DNA of 64,000 nt from an uncultured Amylibacter sp. (GTDB lineage: Bacteria > Pseudomonadota > Alphaproteobacteria > Rhodobacterales > Rhodobacteraceae): the NCBI GenBank assembly GCA_959347425.1, contig OY365741.1:1884501-1948500 (forward strand), read 5' to 3'. The notes beneath the pieces were generated by a model, which was not told where the DNA came from, made no database searches, and was given only the letters and a program-made list of their open reading frames with translations. The position numbers were made by a program, and so were the translations under genes. Of this stretch, positions 21,401 to 31,100 are shown piece after piece (position 1 is the first letter of the stretch; each line of letters begins with the position of its first letter).

Positions 21401-24400
21401 CAAACGCTTATGCAGGGGGCTTTGTTTCTGTACCGCAAGATCAATTATCGACGACCACGGGGACTGTAAAACCCTTGCGTTTGAAGAATTATACAATCTT
21501 GCCAAATCTGCCAAACAAGCTGACGACCAGTGGGTTTTTGAAACCAGTTGAAGGTGTTGCGACACTGGATGTAACGTCCACTAATTTTGTAACAGGGCAT
21601 GAGAAAGATTCTGAAAATATAGGTCGGCGTGGTGGCGTGGGTAGTCAGGACCCCGATGGCTATCATTATTTCAGTACTGCTCATACGGATAGCACTCGCT
21701 ATGCTTATGGTGGGATTTTATCAGGCACAGATTTGGGTGCGCCAGTGGAGATATCCTCGCAACCATTGGTCGCCGTTTGGACTGGGTATTTTAGCCATTA
21801 TAGCGATATAACAGATAGAAATGCAGAGTTTTATATTGATTTTGAGGCAGGGACACTTGGGTTTGCCAATGACGCGGGCGATGGGGCGGAGACTAAAACT
21901 ATTATAAATAATGATGCTGTTTCCGTGGATTATACGGTGGATGGCAAGTTTGGCTCGCCCCATAATAGCCTTGCCACAGGGCAGTTGGGCGGAACGGTTA
22001 CCCGAACATTTAATTCTATATCCCATGAATATGATATACTCGGTTTGATTGGGCAAGAGGGTGCGGTTGCCGTCTTTATAGATTCTACTCTGCATAATGC
22101 GGGCGGTTTCACCGCGTCAAATCCCCGCGACCCATCCTATTGCACTATTGATGCTGGGGCGTGCCGTGTTAATTATGCCGATTGGGTGAATAGTTTTAAT
22201 GCACCTCTGCCCGCCATGTTAGACCCAAACACCCGACGCAATCAATTTTTGGCGGGTGAGCGAGACCATGTGAGTCAAGATGGCACGGTAACGTCACCAG
22301 TCAACGGTTTTCGGCTATCCTCCGACCTCACAGGCAGTCAAGGTGTCAGCTTTGATGGTATTGCGCAGACCTTGGGCAGTAATAATGGCTTAGATTTCTT
22401 TGTGGACACGGTTGACGATGAAACCTATTATTACGCGGGTATTCATTCACAGGCAGATTTGGGCAACCTGCTTAACACGACATTTGGCGGGCAAGCAAAA
22501 GGTCAATGGCACGGGCGGTTTCGGTCTTATACAAGTAATACAAAAACCACAGATTTCACGCTTGAGATTGATTTTTCCACAAGCAGGATAGAGGCTTTTG
22601 TGGCACGCGGTGCGGAACACTTTCACCTAAACGGCAGTTATGATGCAAACGGGGCAATTACCAATGGCACAGTTAATTACGGACAGTTCAATGCGAACAC
22701 CCGCACACCAACAGCCAATCGCCAACCCAATGGGGTGCTAACGGGGATTATCGGGCAGGCGGGCGCGATTGGCGTGTTTCTTAGCAATGCCACGGGCAAT
22801 GCGGGCTTTACTGGTGGGTTTATTGCCGTGCCAAACACGGTGCTGGGTGCTGATACGGTTGCGGCGAATTACAACGATTGGATACGTAGTTTCACCACGC
22901 GTCCGTCCATATATCTGGACACGACCCCCCGAGTCAGCCAATTCTTGGCTTCGCATTCGGGGGCAACCGCGTTGGATGAAACGTTCGTTAATGCTGGTGA
23001 TAAAGGCAGTTTAAACCTAAATACCGCAACCTTTAAAGGGACTGCTTTTGGCGAGGATGCCGCCGATGGGGTTAGCTGGTTTTGGGATACCACGAATACT
23101 GTTGGCTATGCTGGTATTTTGTCAGGCACGGATTTGGGTGCGCCTTTGGTGCAAAGCGGAGCGGCACAAGTGAAATGGCACGGGCATTTCCAAGCGACTG
23201 GGGGTTTAAGCCGTGATTTTCTTTTGGAGATTGATTTTGATAATAACAACGCGATAGCGGCTTTTGTTTATCATACGAACGCGAATTATTATCACATAAC
23301 GGGCAGTTTTGCGGCAAATGGCGTGATAACGGGCAAGGTTAATTACGGCACATTCAGCGATCTTACCGCGCGAACACCAACGGACAGTCGCGCCGATAAT
23401 GGGATTTTAACAGGGCTTATCGGGGCGGACGGCGCGGTTGGCGCGTTTATCAGTGGCACGGGTGATAAGAACACGATAACAGCTTCCGACCCTGTTGTTC
23501 ATTATGCTGGCGGGTTTGTCGCCAACCCAACCGATGCGCTTGATGACGATGTGGCGAATTATGACGATTGGTTGCGTAGTTTTATCACCCTCCCGCCCGT
23601 GGTATTGGACAAAACCGCCGATCCCCGAATGCCTCAATTTTTGGGTACTGTTGATGGGGATGACAAGTTGCTTGAAACGGGGGTTGGGATGGCGGGTGTA
23701 GCGGTTGATCGCAGAGGTACCCTAACCCTAGCCGATTCCTTTACAGATGTCACCTTTGATGGCGATGAAGAAGATGGGGTTAGCTTTTTTTGGGATACTT
23801 CGGCGTTAGTTGGTCATGCAGGTCTTTTGGCTGGTACGAATTTGGGTGCGCCTTTGACGCAAGGTGGCAAACCTGCACAAGTGAGATGGAACGGGCAGTT
23901 TCGAGCAATTACTAGGCCTGTGAGTCGTGCGTTTGTTTTGACTATTAATTTTGCTAACCCCAACACGATAGAGGCTTTTGTGCAACAAGCCACCAATAAC
24001 TACTATCTCCTAACAGGCGAATTTGATGCAAACGGCGTGATAACGGGCGAGGTTCATTTTGGCACATTCCTCAATGATAATAAGACAATGCCAACGATTT
24101 CTGACGCCCCCCCCAACGGGTTTCTAACAGGGCTTATCGGCGAGGATGGTGCGGTTGGCGCGTTTGTCAGTGGCGTAGGTACAAGGGACGCTGTAGAAAA
24201 AATTTCGCCTGGTCTTCATCATTCTTTTTATGCGGGCGGGTTTGTCGCAATGCCAGGTGTCGTAAGCATTGCTAATAATGTTAGATTCAGCAATTGGGCG
24301 GCGGCTTTTAACCCACTCGCCGCCCCAATAGACTCGGGTGCTGGAGGAGATTTTGTGCGAGGCACGGCTACCGATTTGCCGATAGGGGGGCGGTCATCTA

Positions 24401-25011
24401 ATAGTATACGAAATAGAGGCACTTTAAGCCTAACCGACACCCTTGATGGTGCTGCGCCAACAAGTGGCACTAACCATGGCGTGGGGTTCTTTAGGACAAA
24501 CAATCATTATTTCGCGGCTGGTATTCTGTCTGGCACAGATTTGGGCGCACCCCTGTCTAATAGCGCGCAAGCGGGCGCATGGCAGGGGCGTATTTCCGCG
24601 TTTTCGAATAGATATGCATCGCCCGCCATAAACAATAAACCTTTCACATTAACGGTTACCTATAACGGGTCTGGTGGCACGGTATCGGCATTTGTGCGGG
24701 ATAGTAGCCCAGTTATCTCCAGTAATGATCCCGCATCCCATTATAAAATAGACGGCACTTATGATAGCAAAGGTGTCATCAGAGGCACGGTTATTGTTGG
24801 GAGGTTCGAGGACGGTGACGCAAGCGCCACCCCAACACATCTAATCGTCGAGACGACCAGTGCGAATAGTTTAACAGGGCTGATTGGGGAAAGAGGTGCG
24901 GTTGGCGCATTTCAAAACTATATTAGTGGCAGTCAATCCCACCAGCAATACGGCTTTACTGGCGGGTTTGTCGCGTGTAGGCGTAACATTGGAAACACTG
25001 CATGCCAATAA
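15463..25011 (+). CDS. Giant modular surface lipoprotein, 3182 aa (gene 3)
   Basis: The ATG at 15463 follows an AGGGGGGA SD by 7 nt. The signal peptide MKTILNLIITMFGVLFIL ends in LSAC (Cys 21), followed by a Gly run, and is nearly the same as in gene 2. Residues about 32-1283 are Cys-rich repeats, including three fresh copies of a 31-aa unit (16489-16770). Residues about 1284-3182 hold eight beta modules. The tail GGFVACRRN...TACQ matches gene 2. Module 4 (about 21440-22125) is atypical: a shortened signature (YDILGLIGQEGAVAVF), GGFTAS in place of GGFVA, then a Cys-pair linker (SYCTIDAGACRVNYADW). It is predicted to be an outer-membrane lipoprotein with a surface-exposed string of modules. 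It shares promoter and probably control with gene 2. Ligand unknown. Confidence 0.95.
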   Translation: MKTILNLIITMFGVLFILSACGGGGVTVGLVNQTCTSNPFSDDCGSSGQATRTKTITDCLKDSGDCADNIPEDAQTCLTDLFSDECKAVADTAFVRTDVTIAELRETFCNANEVNKATDNCQTTPTVMETCTGNPFDSDCGATYNTNRETACRANNTSACGATITRFCETDAVATPANLFDTLCATYDTARENACRDTPTGLNCGATITRFCEMDAIASPANVFNPLCVGYNTARETACRTGNHDSLCPATITRYCETDAVGTPTNLFNPLCVGVKYNTPREVACRTGNHDSLCGGTITRYCEVDALTNIDNLFNPLCSDNQKAMQVRDAFCMDADSAFTANCIDSGNAEGITARDNFCKDITDDYANPFTDNCINSGNAEGITARDEFCADKSNNYANPFTDKCINSNNAEGIAPRNEFCGDTANNYANAFNFSRCRDNSEGIASRGIVNGDCSDGYNAFKAPCAAAVKADLCIKYPFGRIRPSESINLVCDDDTYATEQEKRYEFCVNDTTEDSGNHQLACSEIAREVCFGDNNSEAAGHFNLYARICLLGNFGNRRLIFTNCSKGNTYNLRTYECMRVDNGGSNGTAICTKNPFAANADCLFFNGAAGQPLAQANRLLFCRGGNANPADNLDINDPAQVALCVVPGDTSADSVLCRATGEHSNPFSKLCLASGSQFAANRMTFAEYCKNDDTNALAGAVCPDDVTTCLANPFHVDCINEAAYSDFRRPIVNDCEDLGAATDDLRCTATIKGCLANPYHMDCMNNRDYDKVRSDLSTKCVMNGQAAETRCSFIAAEVCGTNPFADVCSNSTYAEQQKTLANNCIVNSGLDYCAGRVNDCNEDPFSQPSGGYDCKVNPAFVRARQFYCVENPSSGNPQTISLQVCKDFAKEDGNECVLNPYRAGCLAVFFDSGRLSEAQLNRVSYCASGTGSLAIRSNTDENARCRGALDANCTGDLAFLTTGLACFGDSAYQDARNLHLAKCQKAMSARAGVECEFTAKKICQSAESIYTNPFLSVCNDGDADSLIARQGLIKRCQLLDSPTRAAVANKSCQIVSAKMILDTCDATPFDTTCDDYSGENQAYYEGRAERVTACGTGRERVINCDGTQARLCVSNTAEAAPLAPACDNVEGITGIRNEFLETCDGGSSNADCTAAFAMNVKMECEADPYDSEVIIAGTSSNTSVVSCLDFDFYNTPRDTRKTACTTVPNTVGCEGTQAMFCTATEIPFNTTLCDPENNIDHARAQRDYCQIRANVGPASGNVVEADCADFLGKRTTATLLRAQTTELNAAPTGQTEFLKGTDDGLDTNGYLQKDGADAEVININMATAKYDNVLLGGDTADGIAFFAGRPATGTGSDLRVEYYAGILAGADLGEALRQESAGAKVKWHGAVNWAIATLGSKGFAYHDQTAIGTTTRDFVLEIDLGAREFNAFFGRSGSFTAGQQGFHLSGGYDENTGVITNGEVYFGVASVNGDVNGILRNGAGASYHFNGDLIGIIGKEGALGVFHAQRSNDGQGDALVGGFVAAPPRGDYLSWTRAADSVLTTANDGDGMARFIRGGTTELDIRLASGRPYTLTLADKYSREDGSIVTLGGQGADGVSFAVNVRNGDRLYTGLLSGTDVGAPLTSASVANYQGRIGILIHKVATVDTTAKTTYHIAHDFTLTTDFSAGSFTAATATLAGGMFTLSDGRFNQFGLISGTVNLGASTGTLSGLIGTEGVVGSFISTTHTDGAFAGGFVAHTVASSTTPNLRNAAAWQAGAVRDDGTTSLTVLPIAAVQAAEHSANFYQAGAGVASNVEFGSNPILQTETLTLGRSYISDLGDTNAFGGDATDGVTFASATVTSVTRHYVGLLSTTSLGNPISNTDATATWFGRYALINASIKGENVPYISDLVLTVNFRNRTIASPPLAIPFVYLDDGVADVFGISGRYDEHGLIRGTVRYTNTDDAGTETTTLGYVSGLIGQEGAIGAFASATGTDEANAYAGGFVSVPQDQLSTTTGTVKPLRLKNYTILPNLPNKLTTSGFLKPVEGVATLDVTSTNFVTGHEKDSENIGRRGGVGSQDPDGYHYFSTAHTDSTRYAYGGILSGTDLGAPVEISSQPLVAVWTGYFSHYSDITDRNAEFYIDFEAGTLGFANDAGDGAETKTIINNDAVSVDYTVDGKFGSPHNSLATGQLGGTVTRTFNSISHEYDILGLIGQEGAVAVFIDSTLHNAGGFTASNPRDPSYCTIDAGACRVNYADWVNSFNAPLPAMLDPNTRRNQFLAGERDHVSQDGTVTSPVNGFRLSSDLTGSQGVSFDGIAQTLGSNNGLDFFVDTVDDETYYYAGIHSQADLGNLLNTTFGGQAKGQWHGRFRSYTSNTKTTDFTLEIDFSTSRIEAFVARGAEHFHLNGSYDANGAITNGTVNYGQFNANTRTPTANRQPNGVLTGIIGQAGAIGVFLSNATGNAGFTGGFIAVPNTVLGADTVAANYNDWIRSFTTRPSIYLDTTPRVSQFLASHSGATALDETFVNAGDKGSLNLNTATFKGTAFGEDAADGVSWFWDTTNTVGYAGILSGTDLGAPLVQSGAAQVKWHGHFQATGGLSRDFLLEIDFDNNNAIAAFVYHTNANYYHITGSFAANGVITGKVNYGTFSDLTARTPTDSRADNGILTGLIGADGAVGAFISGTGDKNTITASDPVVHYAGGFVANPTDALDDDVANYDDWLRSFITLPPVVLDKTADPRMPQFLGTVDGDDKLLETGVGMAGVAVDRRGTLTLADSFTDVTFDGDEEDGVSFFWDTSALVGHAGLLAGTNLGAPLTQGGKPAQVRWNGQFRAITRPVSRAFVLTINFANPNTIEAFVQQATNNYYLLTGEFDANGVITGEVHFGTFLNDNKTMPTISDAPPNGFLTGLIGEDGAVGAFVSGVGTRDAVEKISPGLHHSFYAGGFVAMPGVVSIANNVRFSNWAAAFNPLAAPIDSGAGGDFVRGTATDLPIGGRSSNSIRNRGTLSLTDTLDGAAPTSGTNHGVGFFRTNNHYFAAGILSGTDLGAPLSNSAQAGAWQGRISAFSNRYASPAINNKPFTLTVTYNGSGGTVSAFVRDSSPVISSNDPASHYKIDGTYDSKGVIRGTVIVGRFEDGDASATPTHLIVETTSANSLTGLIGERGAVGAFQNYISGSQSHQQYGFTGGFVACRRNIGNTACQ
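15560..19310 (+). repeat. N-terminal Cys-rich repeat region of gene 3
   Basis: About 1250 residues. It begins with the conserved cap (TCTSNPFSDDC ... CLTDLFSDEC), then repeats of ETACRTGNHDSLC, ATITRYCETDAV and NLFNPLC that are near-copies of those in gene 2, also at DNA level. Later repeats are more diverged and contain the NPYxxxC form. Confidence 0.85.
16489..16770 (+). repeat. Tandem 93-bp repeat, three copies plus a partial fourth
   Basis: In-frame copies start at 16489, 16582 and 16675 (the third is 96 bp), each encoding a unit of the form CINSGNAEGITARDEFC followed by ...NYANPFTD. A partial fourth copy starts at 16771. Copies 1 and 2 are nearly identical in DNA, so the expansion is recent compared with the rest of the Cys-rich region. 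Confidence 0.9.
19315..25008 (+). repeat. Array of eight beta modules in gene 3
   Basis: Module ends lie near 20050, 20690, 21435, 22125, 22835, 23530, 24255 and 24985. Signatures include GDLIGIIGKEGALGVF (1), GTLSGLIGTEGVVGSF (2), GVLTGIIGQAGAIGVF (5), GILTGLIGADGAVGAF (6) and GFLTGLIGEDGAVGAF (7). The DNA of module 1 around 19633-19727 is almost the same as gene 2 at 9226-9318. Confidence 0.85.
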
Positions 25012-25074
25012 TAAGCGGATTCCTTTATTTTATTAAAATTTTTTCAAATTTTACCTAAAAAACGCTTTTTCCAC

Positions 25075-25103
25075 TTTACAAATAATGAAAATTTTGTGAT
25101 TAT
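25075..25103 (+). promoter_or_regulatory. Promoter of gene 4 (type B)
   Basis: TTTACA (25075-25080), 17-nt spacer, GATTAT (25098-25103). The spacer matches that of the gene 5 promoter at 13 of 17 positions, and the block ends in GTxAWTAT at genes 4, 5 and 6. That shared layout supports it more than the hexamers alone. Confidence 0.55.
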
Positions 25104-25134
25104 CATCGCAAGGGCGTGAAATGTTCTGTGAATT

Positions 25135-25161
25135 GTTAAGCGGGCATTGCCCCGCAATAAC
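25135..25161 (+). promoter_or_regulatory. Leader hairpin of gene 4
   Basis: GCGGG (25140-25144), loop CATTGC, CCCGC (25151-25155), extended by GTTA (25135-25138) pairing with TAAC (25158-25161) around a small internal loop. It lies between the promoter and the SD, so it may affect leader stability or translation. There is no T-run after it, so it is not an obvious terminator. Confidence 0.4.
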
Positions 25162-25196
25162 GGCTCACTATATTATAAAAAAGGGGAGCTTTATCA

Positions 25197-28100
25197 ATGA
25201 TTACTGCCATATCAACGATAAAAACAACGATAAAAACACACATAACCATCACAAGGTTAGCCACTCGGGGGGCGTTGATTGCCCTGTTCGCGGGATTATT
25301 TATTCTGGCGGCTTGCGGTGGTGGCGGTGGTGGCGGTGGCGGTAATGATGTTGTTGATCCGGGGGGCGGGACTACTTGCACTAATCCTTTTGCCGAAGGA
25401 TGCGGTGCTGCGGGGGCAGGGGCGCGTGCCGCGGCGATTACCACCTGTCGCCTTTTGATTGAAGACAACAAAGCCTGCGCCGATACCATTCCCGATGCCG
25501 TGGTTGCCTGCCTGACCGACCCTTATGCTTGTGATGCCGATGCCTATAACACAGCAATTGGAACAAATACCGCAACGGTTTTGATTGGGGCTTTGCAAAC
25601 TGGTCGTACCAATGATTGTCGCACGGGGGGAGGCACGGGTATCGCGGGGGGGATTACGAGTGATTTGTTATGCGATGGGGCGATTGATAATACCTGCCAG
25701 CCTATATCGCGTGCCACGGATGCCACGCGCAACCAACTGATTTTTGATAATCTGTGTAATAATGCCCCAAAGTATATTGACGCACGGCAAGATTTTATCG
25801 CGGATTGCACGGATTTTGATTTGTTTAATAATGTGGGGTGTACGACCCAGATTACCACCTGTACGACAGCGCCGTTTGGTGCAAATTGTAGGAGCGATGT
25901 TTATGCTGGTCACCGCGCACAGGCGTGCCGTGAAAGTACACCGAATGCACGATGCGCGGCTGAAGAGATCCTTGCCACCTATTGCACGGCGAATCCATTC
26001 GGTGTGAGGGCGGGGTGTTTAACGGATGATAATTTTGCGGGGGCGCGTATTACCGAATGTACTATGGGCAATAATGGCGCACAAGAACGGTGCAAAGACA
26101 CGGCAAGATTTACCGATAACACGCTTATCGCGTGTTTTACAGACCCTTATGGGACTGATTGTGAGGGGATTACTGACTATAATGCGACCAATGCGCGTGC
26201 TAATCGCAAAACCTATTGCATAGGGCTTGGTGAAGAGGTGGGGGGCGACACGCTCTGCAATACTGCGGTTTTAAATGTTTGTACAGGGGACGATGCCGAT
26301 ATATTTGACCCGCTTTGTTTTGCGAATGAATATCAAATCGCCCGTGAAACCGCGTGTAGAGCGACGGATTTAAATTCAAGGGATGCTCGTTGCCCGACAA
26401 CGGTGACGCAGGTTTGCGATGATAATCCTTTCACGCAAACATTGGGTGGCAGGACTGGCTATCTCTGCACGGATGCGGAAGATGCGACTGCACGTGCGGC
26501 TTTGGTTGCCCGTTGTACCAGTGAAACCAGTGAAAATCTCGATACAGCGTGTGGTGCACGTATTGGAGCTACATTTTTGAGGATTTGTATTGATGACCCT
26601 TACGCTGGGGGGTGTGGGGATGTTGCGCTTAACGACCTAAGAATCGCCCATTGGCATAATTGCACCCGTGATGTGCTAAGAGATGATTTGGATTGCAGGT
26701 CTGTCGCGTCGCGTGTTTGCCATAGTGGTAGCGATGGCCGATCCGACGCCAATCCGTTTTTTGCCTTGTGTCGGACTACGGGGAATACCTATGGCGGTGC
26801 TCGAACTCAGTTCTGCACTCGTGGGAGTAATCGTTTTCTCCCTGAATGTGCAACACCGAATTTTGAAAGAGACTGTAATGCCAACCCGTTTGCCGCGGCT
26901 TGCCTGCGCAGTAATTCTTACGCGACTGACCGCGCGACTATTATTTCCGATTGTGTGTCGGATTCGCCGGAAAATCTGACCAAATGCGACTTGATAATAG
27001 ATGGTGGAACACTAACGGTTGCTATGTGCGTTGCCGACCCGTTTAATGCCGACAATGGGTGTAGTACGAACACGAGCTTTGATGCTGCGCGAGTCGCACG
27101 AACCGCGCTTTGCGCCGCGACCGCAACGCCTTTTGATACCTTGTGCAATGATTTTGATGATATAGCCACGGCGCGAACCACCCATTGTACAACGGAGCGA
27201 ACCAGTTTCACCGATGAGTGTGAAGATCCCGCCTATGCCAACACCCAAGCCCTGCGTACCAGTTTTTGTGGCAAGACCGCGAACCTCTTTGAACTGGACT
27301 GCGAGGGCAATTCTGGCGTGGCTGAGGCACGGACAGCCCTTGCCTTGCTCTGTTTCACGAATGCCGAGGCAGAGGGATGCGACCAGTTCGCCAATGGTGT
27401 TGGTGGGGCAACGGTTGCCCAGTGTAGCGCGGACCCGGTCAGTGTCGCCAAGGGTTGCCCTAGCAATGAAAGTTTTGACACATTGCGCAATAACCGCATA
27501 ACGCTTTGCCGAACATCGGGGGATGGGCAAGATCCGTTTGATTCTCTGTGCGACAACTTCCCTGAGATAGCCGAGTTGCAGGAGGCATATTGCTCCAGTG
27601 GTGCGGGCAGTTTTAATATGAATTGTGCGCTGGATTATCCAGACGCGACGGTTATCGGGCGAAGGGCGTTTGCGCTATCGTGTCGCACACCACCCATCGC
27701 ACCTGCCTGTGCCACCACTATCGTTGCGGGCAGTGTAACCGTTGCCCATTGTATTGAGAATCCATATCAGCGGGCGTGTTATGGCACAGCAAATAACCGC
27801 AATCCAGATTTTATCAATGAAGTGGCAGATCGGGATGCGCTTTGCAGGAATGGGGGGAATATTTATAGTAGCTTGTGCTTAAATTCGGCTGGGGAGGAAA
27901 TTGTTGCAGGAATAATAGCTGACCGAGTGGCTGGATGTACGACTCCCGCACAGGCTGCCTTTAATCCTAGTTGCACTGAAGAGGCGTATACAGGGACAGA
28001 GGCCGCGCAAAGGGGATATTGTAGCACGTTGGTAACGGCGAGTGGTACGGATATTATTGAAAGATGTCCAAAATACAGCGCGTCTATCTGTGGTGCAGAT

Positions 28101-31100
28101 GCGAATGCCAATCCGTTCGCGGCGATTTGCACGACAAACGACAGGGACAATTCCGTAAATCAAATAGCTTTCTGCAATTTGGGACAGAATGCAGCTGGCG
28201 CATCCAACCCCGCCCCGCAATGTAGCAATGATGCGACAAAAGTTTGCCCCAGTGACCCGTTTAATGAAAATGCTGGTATTGATGGAATGGTAAATTGTAA
28301 TGATGATGTGACTATCCCCGTTATTAATGCTCGTGCTGCGCGGTGCGCGGCTGGAACGCAAGGCACGGGTGAGTGTAACGACCTCAATAGCGTGTCACGG
28401 GTTTGCGTGGCGAGTGGGCAAAGAGCCAATCCCTTTGCCTCGTTTTGTAATGATGCGGTTTTGGGTGATATGGCTAAGACAGAAGCACTGGAAACCGCAA
28501 AAGCAACCTTTGCAAGTGCTTGCGCGAGTGCGAGTGCCAGCCAGTATTGCGATACTCTTGATGTAAAGAACGCACTTTGTTCCAGTAGCGGGGAATTTGT
28601 CCGTCCGTTTGCCAATACTTGCGCGGGGCCAGTAGGTATTGCCGCAAGGGTCAGTTTTTGTGGCGCGGGGGATAATGTTGCGGAAGATGCAAGGTGTAAC
28701 GATGATAGCATTATCGCGTCCGTCTGTCGGGCTGACCCGTTTTCAGACGCTTGTGAAGCCTCCGCACGGGCGAATTTTGAGGAATTGCGCGAACTTCGGG
28801 CGCAATATTGTGAAACTTCGTCGCTTAATGATGTTTTATGCACTTCGGATGCCGCAGATTTCATTTGCGAGGATGGCTATACGGGGACTGGGGGCAGGGT
28901 TGAACCCAATCTGCTCTCTGGGGTTTGCACACAACCTGAATATCTAAATGATCGGCGTGATGCGTGTTTAAGGCTTAACAGCAAAAATGCGGCTTGCGAT
29001 GATATTACAGAGGTTACAGATGCGTGTCGCGAAAATCCGTTTGATACCCGCAACCCCGGGTGCCTGCATATTTCGCAGGCAGGTGATTTGCAAAGTGAGT
29101 ATTGCCAGGGCGAAAATACTTGGCAGAATGTTTGCGATACGCTGGCGAAAGAGACTGAGGGTGTTAATGACGTTGCAACCGCGCGGGTCAATGCATGTTT
29201 GAATCTGACCAGTGGTGTTGAAGCGGATTGTAAAGCACTTTCATCAGTTGGGGAGGCATGTGAGGCAACCCCATTTGCAGACGGGTGTATCATCTTTACA
29301 GGGACTGTCCTTGACGGTTATGAAAAAGGGTATTGTGAGACACTTGCCACGGCGTGGCATGTTGGATGCGATGAACTGGACGCGGCTGGCGATAATATGG
29401 TTAGCGCCATGCGTAGTAGCGCTTGTAATGATGCAACACAGGTAGACGATGACACGCTCGCAGGCTATTTTAATCCCCGTTGTAATACGCTGGAGTCTTT
29501 TGGAATGGCGTGTAGTAGTGACCCGTTTGCCGCTACCACACCTGGGTGTGCGTTTCATGAGGATTTTGAAGATTTAGTCGCGAATTATTGCACGGCGAGC
29601 GGTACGACTTGGCAGGATGCTTGCGATATGCGGGCAGGGCTGAATGAGGGGAATAATGTTGTTTCCACCGCCCGCCTTGGTGCGTGTTTGGGGGATGATG
29701 ATGCCGATACTGATTGTACTCCTTTGCTTATCGCACACTGCGATGATACAGATAATCCCGCGAATCAGTTTGCGATGGTTTGTGGAAACGTGGGCAATAG
29801 TATGAACCGTGTTGCACAACTTCAAAAGGCCTGTGCTGAGGGTGGCTTGGGCGCGAGTACTCTTTGCACGGATCAAACCCGCGCAAGGGCTTATTGTACG
29901 ACGATAGACCCCTATGCTGGTATTGGGTGTGAGGAGCTGGCGACCGACTCAGAGGTTATGAGCTTCCGCACGTCCTATTGCATGGATGTGAATAACGCTG
30001 ATGCGACTGGATGTGGTGAAATCGCCGATGTTTGCATGGCGAATCCGTTTGATGGTCGGTGTGTTGATGCATCGGGCACTGCATACGCTGACGCACGGAA
30101 GGCACGGGCAGATGCCTGTGTGCTTGATTCGCCAGCAGTAGATTGCACAAGGGTTAATGCTTGTAATGCCCGTCCGTTTAGCGCGACCCCCGCACATATC
30201 CCTGCGACGGGGACGGCGACAACTTGTAGCTCCGACCCTGCGTTTGTGGCTATACGGGCGGCTTTGGTTACGAAATGTATTGTCGTTAACGCGGTGAATG
30301 ATGACCCAGATTGCGAAAATGCGGTTGCCGATCAAAAGGAAGTGAATACGAATGACGCATCTTGTTTGGAAAACCCTTATTCGATGGATGTTAATTGTGA
30401 ACTCCCAACGCAGTTGGGCAGTCCAGGAAATGTTATGACGGCAAGGGCTAGCTTTTGCCGAACCACCACAGGAAGCAACAGCTTTAGTGGTAGTTGCGAT
30501 AGTACAAACGCGGATATTAAAAAAGCGCAATCACTTTCATGTCTTGATGCGGCTACCCCTGCTGATCTCAATTCGAATTGCCCCACCTTGATTACAAATT
30601 TCTGCACGGCTACGACTGGTGTGAGTGCGTTTAATGACCTTTGCAGGGGGGAGACTGGCAACGCCACCGCCCGTGCCACGCTTTGCGCGAATGGCGCGGA
30701 TGATGACACATGCACGGAAACTGGTGCCAGCTTTACCGCTTGGACGAAGGCGGACGAGGCAGATACAGATGCGGATATCTTGGACCCAGGCGCGGCAGTG
30801 AATTCGGGCAAGGTCGCGAACTTTATCAAAGGCGTGCTTAATGCCGATGGTAAGTTGCATGTGAAGAAAGGCGTAGCCACCAGTCTTGAGGCAAATGCAA
30901 ATTTGGCGAGCGACTATAAAGGTGTAGCTTTAAGGGGGGATGCGGAAGATGGGTTTGCCCTTGCCACCGCCGATATTGATGGCGACAGCACACACAGATT
31001 ATATGTGGGGATTTTGCATACCACCAATTTGGGTGCACCAATAACGACTGATACGGGTACAGCCTTGTGGAAAGGCGTGATTCGGGTTTTGCGATACAGG

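Noticed and set aside
25035..25052. AAAATTT-TTTC-AAATTTT hairpin after gene 3 as a terminator
   Set aside because: The stem is only A:T pairs with no GC-rich part and no following T-run, as expected by chance in AT-rich spacer DNA.
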